From: Oscillospiraceae bacterium
GTDB taxonomy: Bacteria; Bacillota; Clostridia; Oscillospirales; QAMX01
Assembly: GCA_015068345.1 (NCBI GenBank)
Contig: SVKS01000008.1
Coordinates: 1-50,322 of the forward strand
Length of the DNA stretch: 50,322 nt
Direction: 5' to 3'
Below, in pieces: positions 15,772-24,403 of the stretch. The notes under the pieces were generated by a model. It was not told where the DNA came from. It saw nothing but the letters and a program-made list of their open reading frames with translations, and searched no databases. The position numbers and the translations under genes were made by a program. The stretch's first letter is position 1. Every line of letters starts with the position of its first letter.

Positions 15772-17312
15772 CAGGCAGCCTCCTCTTCCCACAATTCCAC
15801 GATCTCGTCGTCGGCCCAGGGCAGTGCCGGGGTTTCTTCCTCGTCCCTCTTCTTCCGGAAGAGAACGCCAACCACCTGGATAGAGATCAGGGGCATCATG
15901 GCAACCAGTGCCACCACGCCAAAGGCATCCCGCAGCACGTTACCGCCCAGGGCAGCGCTGGCGCCGATGACAAACTGTAACATAAAGGTTGCGGTCATGG
16001 GACCCGATGCCACCCCGCCGGAGTCGAAGGCGATGGCGGTATAAATATCGGGCACGAAGAAGGAAAGGAGCAACGCAATGGTATAACCGGGCACCAGGAA
16101 CCACATCAGCGACATACCGGTGAGGACCCGGAGCATAGTCAAAGCCATGGCCAGAGCGATGGCAATGGAAAGGGAGATTTTGATGGCCTTGCCCGGAATG
16201 GCACCGGCACTGACCTCTTCAATCTGCTTTTCCAACACATAAACCGCAGGTTCTGCGGCAATGATAAACCAACCCATGATAGCCCCCAGGGGGATCAGCA
16301 GGTAACGCAGGGCGGAATTTGCCACCATGAATTGCCCCAGAATGGCTCCCAAGGAAGCGAATCCCACGTTGACTCCCGTCAGGAAGAGGGTCAGCCCCCC
16401 CAGGGTATAGAGAATGCCCACAACCACCTTCATAAAATTCCGGAAGGGCATTTTGATGGCCACAAACTGGAAGATCAGAAAGATCACCACAATGGGTGCC
16501 AAAGCCACCGCCATTTCCCACAGATAGTGGGGCAGGGCAGAAAGATAGGATTTTCCAATTGCGGCGGTATTTTCAAAAGACGTGGAGGTAATGGCCACCG
16601 ATGCATCCCCACTGGGGAAGAAGAATCCAAGAGCCATAACCGCCAGAATGGGACCCACCGAACACAGGGCCACCAAACCGAAGGAGTCACTTTCCGCCTT
16701 TCGGTCGGAACGGATGTTGGACACACCGACACCCAGTGCCAGGATGAAGGGCACCGTCATGGGGCCTGTGGTAACACCGCCCGAGTCAAAGGCAACACCA
16801 AGGTAATCTCCGTCGGTGAAGATTGCCAAAAGGAACACCAGCCCGTAAAGCCCCATCAGAAGCCAACGGAGCCGGATGCCCACGATGATACGCAACATGG
16901 AAAGGGACAGGAAAAGGCCCACCCCTACGCCAACCGTAATCAACAGGGCCAGATTGGAAATGTGGGGCACCGTCTCTGCCAAAACCTGCAGGTCGGGCTC
17001 CGCCACCGTAACGGCCACCCCCAGAAAGAAGGAGACCAGTAAGATTAAGGGAAGATTTTTGGTTTTGGTCAGTGCGGAACCGATGTGCCGCCCAACCGGG
17101 GTCATGCTGGTTTCAGCCCCCAGGGTAAACAGTCCCATTCCCACCACGATCATGATGCTTCCCAAAAGGAAGCCCAACAGCAGATCGGTGGGCAGGGGCA
17201 CAATGGTCAGGCACAAAACCACCACGATCAGCACAATCGGCAGAACCGAAATGGCCGATTCTTTCAGTTTGTCGTGTAATTCATTCCGTCTTCGCTGTGC
17301 TTCTTGCTTGAT
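15771..17312 (-). CDS. DUF1538 membrane protein (UmpAB-like cation antiporter), two fused repeats
   Basis: At least 487 residues from a GTG at 17234, but that GTG has no Shine-Dalgarno site and removes a plausible N-terminus. The frame stays open upstream, and an ATC at 17312 sits 6 nt after AGGAGGG, giving (M)KQEAQRRRNELHDKLKES before the first helix; I prefer that start. About 12 membrane segments fall in two halves, each carrying AFDSGGV..GPMT. DUF1538 pairs (UmpA/UmpB) have been reported as Na+(K+)/H+ antiporters; here both halves are one chain. Followed by a PII-like gene with a TGATG junction. Confidence 0.83.
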   Translation of the reverse strand: MKQEAQRRRNELHDKLKESAISVLPIVLIVVVLCLTIVPLPTDLLLGFLLGSIMIVVGMGLFTLGAETSMTPVGRHIGSALTKTKNLPLILLVSFFLGVAVTVAEPDLQVLAETVPHISNLALLITVGVGVGLFLSLSMLRIIVGIRLRWLLMGLYGLVFLLAIFTDGDYLGVAFDSGGVTTGPMTVPFILALGVGVSNIRSDRKAESDSFGLVALCSVGPILAVMALGFFFPSGDASVAITSTSFENTAAIGKSYLSALPHYLWEMAVALAPIVVIFLIFQFVAIKMPFRNFMKVVVGILYTLGGLTLFLTGVNVGFASLGAILGQFMVANSALRYLLIPLGAIMGWFIIAAEPAVYVLEKQIEEVSAGAIPGKAIKISLSIAIALAMALTMLRVLTGMSLMWFLVPGYTIALLLSFFVPDIYTAIAFDSGGVASGPMTATFMLQFVIGASAALGGNVLRDAFGVVALVAMMPLISIQVVGVLFRKKRDEEETPALPWADDEIVELWEEEAA

Positions 17313-17384
17313 ATGCGTCCCTCCTATCCCACAGGATGTGGCTTTCCACTCCCGTGACGATTTTCCTCCCCAATATATAGTGTT

Positions 17385-17413
17385 ATTATATCATAAAACA
17401 TCCGCAATCCCAA
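17385..17413 (-). promoter_or_regulatory. Promoter of the DUF1538/PII operon
   Basis: Minus strand TTGGGA (17413-17408), 17-nt spacer, TATAAT (17390-17385). Confidence 0.6.
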
Positions 17414-17510
17414 GGAAAAAAAATCCATAATCCCCGAAAATATTTTCTCCACATATTTCTTTACCATATCTTTACCATCTTCACGCAGGCTGTCCCTTCT
17501 CTCTTTTTTC

Positions 17511-17539
17511 TTGCACAATCGACGTATTTGTGGTATGAT
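17511..17539 (+). promoter_or_regulatory. Promoter of the large lipoprotein gene
   Basis: TTGCAC (17511-17516), 17-nt spacer, TATGAT (17534-17539). With the opposite promoter at 17385 it defines a divergent intergenic region of about 270 nt. Confidence 0.65.
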
Positions 17540-17581
17540 AATATATCCTTCAAAATACCGATGCAAAAGGGAGCGTGACCC

Positions 17582-18985
17582 ATGAAATATATCATCCCAA
17601 AACTGACTTTGATTCTGTGTATCCTGTGCCTTGTCCTGTGCACCGCCGGCTGCGGCGTTGCGGAAAGACACGCCGACCTGGCCAACAAAGCCCTGCAGGA
17701 GGCGGACTATGTCTCCTTCGTGGAAAACCTGCAGGTGGAGGATGCCGACCTGGCTTCCGGTGTAGCCTCCTCCCTGGCAAAAACCATTTCTTTCGCCAAT
17801 GCAGAAGCCGAAATCACCGAGCAGCGCTCCGGCGGCGGCAAGACCGGTTCCACCATTTCCTACGACCTGACCCTGACCCTGCCCGACCTGCCGGAACTGG
17901 ACCCTACCCTTTTGGGCAGTGACTACCCTGAAATCGATTGGACCAATGTCAGCCGGGAAGGCTATTCCCGCACCCTCTACGAAAGCTTCACCGCCGCCCT
18001 GACGGAGCTGCTTTCCGCCGGGGAATGCCCCACCCGCACCACCACCCTGACGGTCACCATGACCTGGGAGGGCGGCAAGTGGCAGGCTACCCTGGATGAA
18101 GTTCTTCTTCGTTCCCTGTTCCGGGAATTGATGACCGAATCCACCGATCTGTTCGATGACTACCGTCTGGCGGGGGACTACCTTTCGGTGGTGGCCGCCG
18201 AGCGGGTCAACAAAGCCATCGCCGCCGAAACCCGTTACCCCATCATCTTTTCCAACACCACCGTCACCAAGCTTGTGGGCTTTGACGACGGCAGCTACGA
18301 AATCACCCTGAACACCCTGGATTACGTGGAGCTGATTCCCAGTGTCACCGACAAGGCCTACCAGGACTACAAGGCCGATAACCCGGATGGGGTTTATGCT
18401 CCCCCGGGAGAGGAGATTGCCCTGGCACTTTTGAAAAGTGCCATGGATTCGGTAACCTACTCCCCTGTTTTGGTGGAGATTACCCTAACCTCCGAGGACG
18501 AAAAGGCCGAAACCATTTGCGACCTGATCGCCTCCCTGATTGACGAACAGCTTGCCATCGAAGCCGAGGAGCTCATCGACAAGATCCGGAACAATTTGAT
18601 CATCGAATCGGCATCCGAACCCCGAACCCAATATTACGGCACCTCCAATTCCAAAACCGGCATCCCCCTAAAAATCTACACCCCCAAGGGCTACGACAGC
18701 CACTATTTCAAAATTTACGACGCCTCTAATGGGGAATTGGCCCTGCGGGTCTACGTGCGGGAGGGGGACAGCATCACGGTTTACCTGCCGGCTGGTTCCT
18801 ACCGTATTCGCTACGGCACCGGCAAAACCTGGTACGGCTCCGAGCATCTCTTCGGTCCGGAGGGGCAATACGTCCGGTTTGAGCAGGTCATCAAAATGCA
18901 AAAAAACAACCGCTACACCCTGACCCTTTACCAAAACAGCGACGCCAATATGGAGGCCAATCCCATCGCCTATGACTCTTTCTGA
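17582..18985 (+). CDS. Large lipoprotein of unknown function
   Basis: 467 residues. Lipoprotein signal peptide with lipobox LCTAGC (Cys ~24). The mature N-terminal ~330 residues resemble the repeated 'low-complexity-free' anchor regions of Clostridial surface lipoproteins, with ADLANKALQEADYVSFVE and a VAAERVNKAIAAETRYP segment. The C-terminal ~90 residues form a separate beta domain: YFKIYDASNGELALRVYV, GDSITVYLPAGSYRIRYGTG, TWYGSEHLFGPEG, a pattern recurrent in secreted proteins of this group where an aromatic YG-TWYG-LFG core is conserved. No catalytic residues were identified. It overlaps the next gene by 14 nt. Confidence 0.78.
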   Translation: MKYIIPKLTLILCILCLVLCTAGCGVAERHADLANKALQEADYVSFVENLQVEDADLASGVASSLAKTISFANAEAEITEQRSGGGKTGSTISYDLTLTLPDLPELDPTLLGSDYPEIDWTNVSREGYSRTLYESFTAALTELLSAGECPTRTTTLTVTMTWEGGKWQATLDEVLLRSLFRELMTESTDLFDDYRLAGDYLSVVAAERVNKAIAAETRYPIIFSNTTVTKLVGFDDGSYEITLNTLDYVELIPSVTDKAYQDYKADNPDGVYAPPGEEIALALLKSAMDSVTYSPVLVEITLTSEDEKAETICDLIASLIDEQLAIEAEELIDKIRNNLIIESASEPRTQYYGTSNSKTGIPLKIYTPKGYDSHYFKIYDASNGELALRVYVREGDSITVYLPAGSYRIRYGTGKTWYGSEHLFGPEGQYVRFEQVIKMQKNNRYTLTLYQNSDANMEANPIAYDSF

Positions 18986-19805
18986 TACCCTCTACCTTTC
19001 CGATCTGGACGGAACGCTTTTGACCCCCACCGTTACCCTTTCGGCCCGTTCTTCGGCTCTGATCGGAAACTTTATCCGCCGGGGCGGCAAATTCTCCATC
19101 TCCACCGCCCGTACCCCCGCCACCTTTTTCCACATTATCGGGGAGCTTCCCCTCCATCACCCCATTTCCCTGATGAACGGAGTCCTGATCTTTGACCCCG
19201 TCTCCGACCGTTACGTCCACAAGGAAGGGATGGATACCGAAACTGCAAAGCAGATTCTTTCGGTGTTTCAATCGGGCAAGGTGGAACCGGTTCTCTTTTT
19301 CCTTTCGGAGGATACCCTCCTCCCCACCTACCGTACCATGTCTCCCATGCTCTATGAATACGCCCACGAGCGGGAGGTCAAGTATGATAAACGCTTTTAC
19401 CGGGCCGACTCCCTGGAGGTCGAAATTGACCGTCATCGTGGCGCCATCTACTTTTGCGCCCGGGAAAAGGAGGAAGACCTGCGCCCCTTGCTCCCCGCCC
19501 TCCATGCCATCCCAGGCATACGGGCCGAGTGTTACCGGGATGTGTATGTCCCCGGGGCCTTTTACCTGGAGGTATTCTCTGCCAAAGCCAGCAAGGAAGC
19601 TTCCACCCATATTCTGCGCAGATTGACCGGCGTCCGGCACGTGGTCAGCTTTGGGGATAACCTGAATGACATTCCCATGTTCCGTGCCAGCGACCAAAGC
19701 TACGCCGTGGGAAATGCCGTTGCCGAAGCGAAGGTCGCCGCCACCGGCACCATCGGCCCCAACACCGCCGATGGGGTGGCCGAATTTCTGGACCAAATCC
19801 GATAA
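18972..19805 (+). CDS. HAD-superfamily phosphatase (Cof type)
   Basis: 277 residues. HAD motif I is YLSDLDGTLL with nucleophile Asp and acid/base Asp; motif II Thr/Ser is in FSISTARTP; the C-terminal Lys region is near LEVFSAKASKEAS; motif IV is FGDNLNDIPMF with the metal-binding Asp pair. The large C2 cap between residues ~85 and 190 is that of Cof-like sugar or cofactor phosphatases. Cytosolic. It starts inside the end of the lipoprotein gene, so it is translationally coupled. Substrate unknown. Confidence 0.9.
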   Translation: MTLSDTLYLSDLDGTLLTPTVTLSARSSALIGNFIRRGGKFSISTARTPATFFHIIGELPLHHPISLMNGVLIFDPVSDRYVHKEGMDTETAKQILSVFQSGKVEPVLFFLSEDTLLPTYRTMSPMLYEYAHEREVKYDKRFYRADSLEVEIDRHRGAIYFCAREKEEDLRPLLPALHAIPGIRAECYRDVYVPGAFYLEVFSAKASKEASTHILRRLTGVRHVVSFGDNLNDIPMFRASDQSYAVGNAVAEAKVAATGTIGPNTADGVAEFLDQIR

Positions 19806-19810
19806 CCCCA

Positions 19811-19835
19811 AAAGACCTCCCCGGGAGGTCTTTTT
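19811..19835 (+). terminator. Terminator after HAD gene
   Basis: 11-bp stem AAAGACCTCCC/GGGAGGTCTTT with a T tract, 6 nt after the stop. Confidence 0.88.
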
Positions 19836-19870
19836 ATTGTCCCTTTTTCCGAACATATTTTCGTTTTCTC

Positions 19871-19899
19871 TCTTGACAAAACGTCTGTTCGATGGTACA
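19871..19899 (+). promoter_or_regulatory. Promoter of the radical-SAM DNA-metabolism pair
   Basis: Consensus TTGACA (19871-19876), 17-nt spacer, TACAAT (19894-19899). Confidence 0.8.
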
Positions 19900-19945
19900 A
19901 TGTTCCATGTTAAACATTCGTTCGTTTTTGAAGGGAGGTTATACC

Positions 19946-21244
19946 GTGGATTTAATGGAAAAACTGACCATATTGGGGGATGCCGCCAAGTACGACGTGG
20001 CCTGCACCTCCAGCGGCAACGACCGCTCCGGCAAGGGACACGCCCTGGGCTCGGCGGTGGCCTGCGGCATTTGCCACAGCTTTTCGGCGGACGGACGGTG
20101 TATCTCTCTTTTGAAGGTGCTCTTTTCCAATGCCTGCATTTACGACTGCAAATACTGCATCAACCGCATTTCCAACCAAAGCACCCCCAGAGCCAGCTTT
20201 ACCCCCCGGGAACTTGCTGACCTGACCATCGCCTTCTACCGGCGCAATTACATTGAGGGACTCTTTCTTTCCAGCGGGGTCATCCGGTCCCCGGACCATA
20301 CCTGTGAGCTTTTGATCAAAACCCTGCGGATTTTGCGGGAGGAATATGATTTCGCAGGCTATATTCACGTAAAGGCCATCCCAGGGGCCTCCCCGGAGCT
20401 TCTTTCGGTATTGGGGCAATACGCCGACCGGATGAGCGTGAATATTGAGCTTCCCAGCGAAGCAAGCCTTCGCCGTCTGGCTCCCGACAAACCCAAAAGC
20501 AACATCCTCACCCCCATGGGCTTCATCACCCGCCGGGTGAGTGAAAACAAGGAGGAATTGGTTCATTTTCGCCATGCCCCAAAATTCGTACCGGCGGGCC
20601 AATCCACCCAAATGATCGTGGGTGCCTCCCCTGAAACCGATTACCATATTTTACGCCTTTCCCAAAGCCTTTACGACAAATACAAGTTGAAACGGGTCTT
20701 TTTTTCGGCCTATATGCCCCTGAATAACGACAGTAACCTGCCTGCCATCGACACCAAGCCCCCCTTGCTCCGGGAGCATCGGCTTTACCAGGCCGACTGG
20801 CTTCTGCGGTTTTACCACTTCCGGGCAGAAGAGATTTTAGACGAGGCAAACCCCAACTTCAACCCTCTCCTGGACCCCAAATGCAACTGGGCCATCCACC
20901 ATCTGGACTACTTCCCGGTGGAGGTACACACCGCCGATGAGGCCACCCTGCTGCGGGTGCCGGGAATTGGTCCCAGAAGTGCTAAGCGCATCCTGATGAA
21001 CCGCCGGAGTCAAAAGCTCACCTTCGAGCACCTTCACAAAATGGGGGTAGTTTTGAAGCGTGCCCGCTATTTCATCACCTGCGGCGGTCGGCTCATGGAG
21101 GGACTGAACCCCACCAACCAAAACATTTTCAACTCGCTCACCTCCCCCGCCGATCGGGCAAGAGCCCTGCCCCAGGGGGAGCAACTGACCTTCCTTCCCG
21201 AAGGACCGGAACTTTCGGAGGTACGCCGATGCCTGATTTCGTAG
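19946..21244 (+). CDS. Putative DNA modification/repair radical SAM protein (TIGR03916 type)
   Basis: 432 residues from GTG 19946, 7 nt after GGGAGG; ATG 19955 in frame is too far from it. The radical-SAM cluster motif C64-x3-C68-x2-C71 is in NACIYDCKYCINR, with preceding extra cysteines (ACGICHSF, GRCISL). The C-terminus carries a helix-hairpin-helix segment, EATLLRVPGIGPRSAKRIL, which binds DNA without sequence specificity. This domain order plus the overlapping next gene is that of TIGR03916, whose exact reaction is not known. Likely oxygen-sensitive and cytosolic. Confidence 0.92.
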   Translation: MDLMEKLTILGDAAKYDVACTSSGNDRSGKGHALGSAVACGICHSFSADGRCISLLKVLFSNACIYDCKYCINRISNQSTPRASFTPRELADLTIAFYRRNYIEGLFLSSGVIRSPDHTCELLIKTLRILREEYDFAGYIHVKAIPGASPELLSVLGQYADRMSVNIELPSEASLRRLAPDKPKSNILTPMGFITRRVSENKEELVHFRHAPKFVPAGQSTQMIVGASPETDYHILRLSQSLYDKYKLKRVFFSAYMPLNNDSNLPAIDTKPPLLREHRLYQADWLLRFYHFRAEEILDEANPNFNPLLDPKCNWAIHHLDYFPVEVHTADEATLLRVPGIGPRSAKRILMNRRSQKLTFEHLHKMGVVLKRARYFITCGGRLMEGLNPTNQNIFNSLTSPADRARALPQGEQLTFLPEGPELSEVRRCLIS

Positions 21245-22017
21245 ATACCATCTACCGCTACGACGGAAGCTATGAGGGCTTCCTGTCGGCGGTGTTTGAA
21301 AGCCATGCCCGCCGGGAGGTACCGGCCGGGTACCTTTCCGGGGAAAGCGACTTTCTCCCCCTGGCCCCGGTGCGGGAGATCGCCACCGACCAGGACAAGG
21401 CCGATCGGGTCACCCGGGGGATTGCCAAAAAGGCCGGGACCCGGTCGGAAATGCTTGCCCGGTTGGCCTTCCTGTCCATCCTTCCCGACAAGGAGATCAT
21501 GATCGACCGTTTCATCCGCTTCGCCCTGAAAACCGGCCCCAAAATCTCCACCATGTACGCCCACGAATGGGTGAACCCTCTGGAAAAGGCGGTGCATCAC
21601 CTGCGGGAGGAGGCCCACCTGCTCACCGGATTCATCCGCTTTTCGGATTACGATGGGGTGCTGGCCGCCGTCATCGACCCGAAAAACCAGGTTCTCCCCC
21701 TGTTAGCCCCCCATTTCACCGACCGCTTCCCCCGGGAAGTTTTTATGATCTTCGACCGTACCCATAACCAGCTTCTGGCTTCGGTGCGTGGGAAATACAC
21801 CATCACCGACGCAACCGGCTTCGCCCTGCCCGCCCCCGGGGAAAGTGAGAGACAGACCCGGGCCCTGTGGCGGCGTTTTTTCGAAACCATCGCCATCCAC
21901 GGCCGGGAAAACCCCACCTGCCAGCGCACCCATCTTCCCCTGCGCTACCGTGGCACCATGACCGAGTTTTTGTCTGAGGAAAGCGGCACCCCCCGCCAAT
22001 TGCACGCCGGGAATTGA
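21229..22017 (+). CDS. Radical-SAM-linked DNA metabolism protein (TIGR03915/DUF4130)
   Basis: 262 residues, starting inside the end of the previous gene (16-nt overlap). Family hallmarks are FVDTIYRYDGSYEGFLSAVFE at the N-terminus, the EKAVHHLREEAHLLTGFIRF core, APHFTDRFPREVFMIFDRTHN, and ALWRRFFETIAIHGRENP..Q...LP.RY...MTEF at the C-terminus. It is invariably paired with TIGR03916 radical-SAM proteins and is presumed to act with them on DNA. It has no recognisable nuclease motif beyond conserved Arg/His residues. Role inferred from pairing only. Confidence 0.9.
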   Translation: MPDFVDTIYRYDGSYEGFLSAVFESHARREVPAGYLSGESDFLPLAPVREIATDQDKADRVTRGIAKKAGTRSEMLARLAFLSILPDKEIMIDRFIRFALKTGPKISTMYAHEWVNPLEKAVHHLREEAHLLTGFIRFSDYDGVLAAVIDPKNQVLPLLAPHFTDRFPREVFMIFDRTHNQLLASVRGKYTITDATGFALPAPGESERQTRALWRRFFETIAIHGRENPTCQRTHLPLRYRGTMTEFLSEESGTPRQLHAGN

Positions 22018-22039
22018 ACCTCCCCCCACGCACCCCGCC

Positions 22040-22113
22040 GGGATGCCAACAGATACCGGTTGAGAACCCTGTGCCGCAGATCTACCCGGGTTCGCCCCGC
22101 AGAGTGGCATACC
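22040..22113. other. 74-nt segment closed by inverted arms, possible small structured RNA
   Basis: GGGATGCCA (22040-22048) pairs with TGGCATACC (22105-22113) with one mismatch, and ACAG/CTGT lies inside. The length is tRNA-like but neither strand folds as a tRNA. It could be an RNA element or a chance pairing. Confidence 0.25.
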
Positions 22114-22136
22114 ATATTCCTCATACACTCTTTATT

Positions 22137-22175
22137 CCAAATAAAAAAAGGCCCGAAAGGGCCTTTTTTATTTGG
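22137..22175. terminator. Bidirectional terminator
   Basis: 17-bp stem with a GAAA loop, seven A on the left arm and six T on the right arm. It closes both the TIGR03915 gene and the convergent rhamnosidase operon. Confidence 0.9.
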
Positions 22176-22176
22176 A

Positions 22177-24387
22177 TTATAGGGTAAATTCGTGTTCGCC
22201 GGCTTCCAGGATCTTTTCCACCTCACCCACCCGGAAGGTGGCCTTCACAGGGGTGGTGATTTGGAAGCGGGTGGTGCCGTACTTCTTTTCGTAGGCAACC
22301 TTCACTTCGCCCGACTTCAGCACACGGCTGCCGGATGCCTGATCCAGAGAATCCACCAGGATGGGTGCAATCTCCAGAGTCTTTCCACCGACACCCTCCC
22401 GGATGCCCAGGATATAGTCGAAGAGGAAGGCGGTGACCGCACCGAACATGGGGTGGTTACGGGAGCGGTCCCAGGTTGCATGGGGCCAGTTTTCCCACAG
22501 GGTGGTGGCACCCGCCTGACGCATTCCCTCGAAGGAGATGGGGTCGGTGGAGGTGAGAAGCTTCACTGCCAAATCTCCGTGGCCGTTTTCAAAGAGTACC
22601 CGGGTCAAAACCTCGGTACCGGCGATGCCGGTGTCGTATCGGCCAAGCTTTTCGTAGTATTCCACCAGTTTGGGCAGGGTGCGCTCGTCCCCCAGCCCGA
22701 TATCCAGGGCGAAGGCGTTGGCCCCCTGGAAGCAGCCGATGAAGTTACCGTCCCAGGTGTTGAAGTAGGCAGCCATGATGGCAGCCTTCTTGACCTCCAT
22801 GGTACGCTGGAACCGGGGGATATCCCACTCACAGCCCACCAGCTTTGCGATCTCGATCATGCGGCCCAGGGCCTTCACGTAGAAGTAGGTATTCACGAAG
22901 GGGGCGGGAAGCACCACCTGGATGGGGGGACACCAATCCCCAAGGCACCATTCCCCGGCCTTGTCGCTGACCACCAGCTCATTTTGGGAATGGGCTTCCA
23001 GGTAGTCAAAGTAGCGGAGCATTTGATGATAGTATTTTTTCAGGGGTTCCACGTCCCCATAATGCCGCCAGAAGACGTAGGGCACTTCCACAATGGCACT
23101 GCCCCAGCCGCCGGGACCGCCGCCGGAGCGGATATAGGGGGCGGTGTACTGGATGTGGCCCGAATAAATATCCTGGCAATCGCTGATGTCGCCCATCCAC
23201 TTGCGGTAGAAATTCTCCACGTCGAAGATATTCATCACCGCATGTCCGGTGAGCTGACCGTCGCCGGTGTAGCCCCGGCGTTCCAGGTGGGGACAGTCGG
23301 AGGCAACCCCGGTGTGGAGGTTACAGCGTTCGGTATTGACAAAGGTGTCAAAGAGCCAGTTCAGGGTAATATTGTCCGACCGGAAGGAGGCGGTGACCGC
23401 AATGTCGCTGTGGATGAATTCGCAAACCTCCACCTCTGCATTGCCGGTGACCGAGAAATAGCGATAGGCAAACCAGGTGAATTCGGGGCGAACCAGACGT
23501 TCCTTCCCGTCCGAAATCACCGAGAAACGCTGGGAATGGTGATAAACCGGGTCGGGCTTGCCGTTTTCCAGCACGTTTTCGGAGAAATAAACGGTAACAA
23601 GCTCCCCAGGGGCTGCTTTGAGCTTCAAAACCGGCCAGCCGGTAATCTCCTTTTCCACGGCGTAGTATTTGGTATCCCCGTCACACCCCAAAAGGGTCAC
23701 CGGCAAAGTCTCGGCCAGCCGGTCGGCGGGGGCGTCGGTGCGAAGGTAGCGGGTTTCTTCGGGAAGAGGGGCGGCCTCGCTCACACAGGGCAGGGCAGAA
23801 TCGTCGTAATCCACCCCGTGAATGGTCTCGTCATAGCCCCGGTAATCCTGGTCCTCGTGGGTAATCAGGTCGTAGGTCTTTACAAAGCTGTCGGCGAATT
23901 GATCGGCAGTAGAGGATACCAGCTCCTCCACCCCGGCTTCGGTTTCCAGGGTCAGGCGATAGATGGCCTTGGCATCCCCGAATTTTCTGGTCGCTTCGTA
24001 AAAGGAGCTGTCGGCGGTGTACCAGCCGCCGCCAAAGTGGATGGTAAGGGCGTTCTTCCCTTCCCGCAGAAGGGGGGTTACGTCGTATTCCGGCACGTAG
24101 ATCCGGTGACCGGTGACCTTTTCCTCGATGGGATAGTCCTTACGGGGCTGGTAATCGGTGAAGAGGGGCAGGAAGTGGTCTTCGCTGACCGGCACGCCGT
24201 TGATGCGGCAGGTGAAAAAGCCAAGACCTAATACCTGCAGGGTGGCCTTTTTCACCGACGTCACGTCAAAGACGCGGCGCAGAATGGGGAAGTGGGGGGA
24301 ATCGGGCCGGGCGGGACGCTGAAGATCCGGACCGGGAGTGCCGGCCTGCACCCAAATGGCTCTTCCGAAAATTTGGGATTGTGTCAT
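22177..24387 (-). CDS. Alpha-L-rhamnosidase-like glycoside hydrolase (GH78)
   Basis: 736 residues from ATG 24387 behind AAAGGAG. N-terminal beta domains include LGLGFFTCRINGVPVSEDHF and TDYQPRKDYPIEEKVTG, typical of bacterial rhamnosidase N-domains. The (alpha/alpha)6 barrel holds ASDCPHLERRGYTGDGQLTGH with the general-acid region, GGWGSAIVEVPYVFWRHYGD and GATTLWENWPHATWDRSRNHPMFGAV with the base Glu, followed by a small C-terminal beta domain. It removes terminal L-rhamnose from glycans or plant glycosides. No signal peptide, so it acts on imported substrate. Last gene of the operon; 16 nt after the EEP-family gene. Confidence 0.88.
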   Translation of the reverse strand: MTQSQIFGRAIWVQAGTPGPDLQRPARPDSPHFPILRRVFDVTSVKKATLQVLGLGFFTCRINGVPVSEDHFLPLFTDYQPRKDYPIEEKVTGHRIYVPEYDVTPLLREGKNALTIHFGGGWYTADSSFYEATRKFGDAKAIYRLTLETEAGVEELVSSTADQFADSFVKTYDLITHEDQDYRGYDETIHGVDYDDSALPCVSEAAPLPEETRYLRTDAPADRLAETLPVTLLGCDGDTKYYAVEKEITGWPVLKLKAAPGELVTVYFSENVLENGKPDPVYHHSQRFSVISDGKERLVRPEFTWFAYRYFSVTGNAEVEVCEFIHSDIAVTASFRSDNITLNWLFDTFVNTERCNLHTGVASDCPHLERRGYTGDGQLTGHAVMNIFDVENFYRKWMGDISDCQDIYSGHIQYTAPYIRSGGGPGGWGSAIVEVPYVFWRHYGDVEPLKKYYHQMLRYFDYLEAHSQNELVVSDKAGEWCLGDWCPPIQVVLPAPFVNTYFYVKALGRMIEIAKLVGCEWDIPRFQRTMEVKKAAIMAAYFNTWDGNFIGCFQGANAFALDIGLGDERTLPKLVEYYEKLGRYDTGIAGTEVLTRVLFENGHGDLAVKLLTSTDPISFEGMRQAGATTLWENWPHATWDRSRNHPMFGAVTAFLFDYILGIREGVGGKTLEIAPILVDSLDQASGSRVLKSGEVKVAYEKKYGTTRFQITTPVKATFRVGEVEKILEAGEHEFTL

Positions 24388-24403
24388 AAAGCAAAACTCT
24401 CCT

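Noticed and set aside
22000-22113. tRNA gene on either strand (GGTTCAATTCC resembles a T loop)
   Set aside because: The T stem does not pair beyond two bases, and there is no proper D arm or anticodon arm of standard length.
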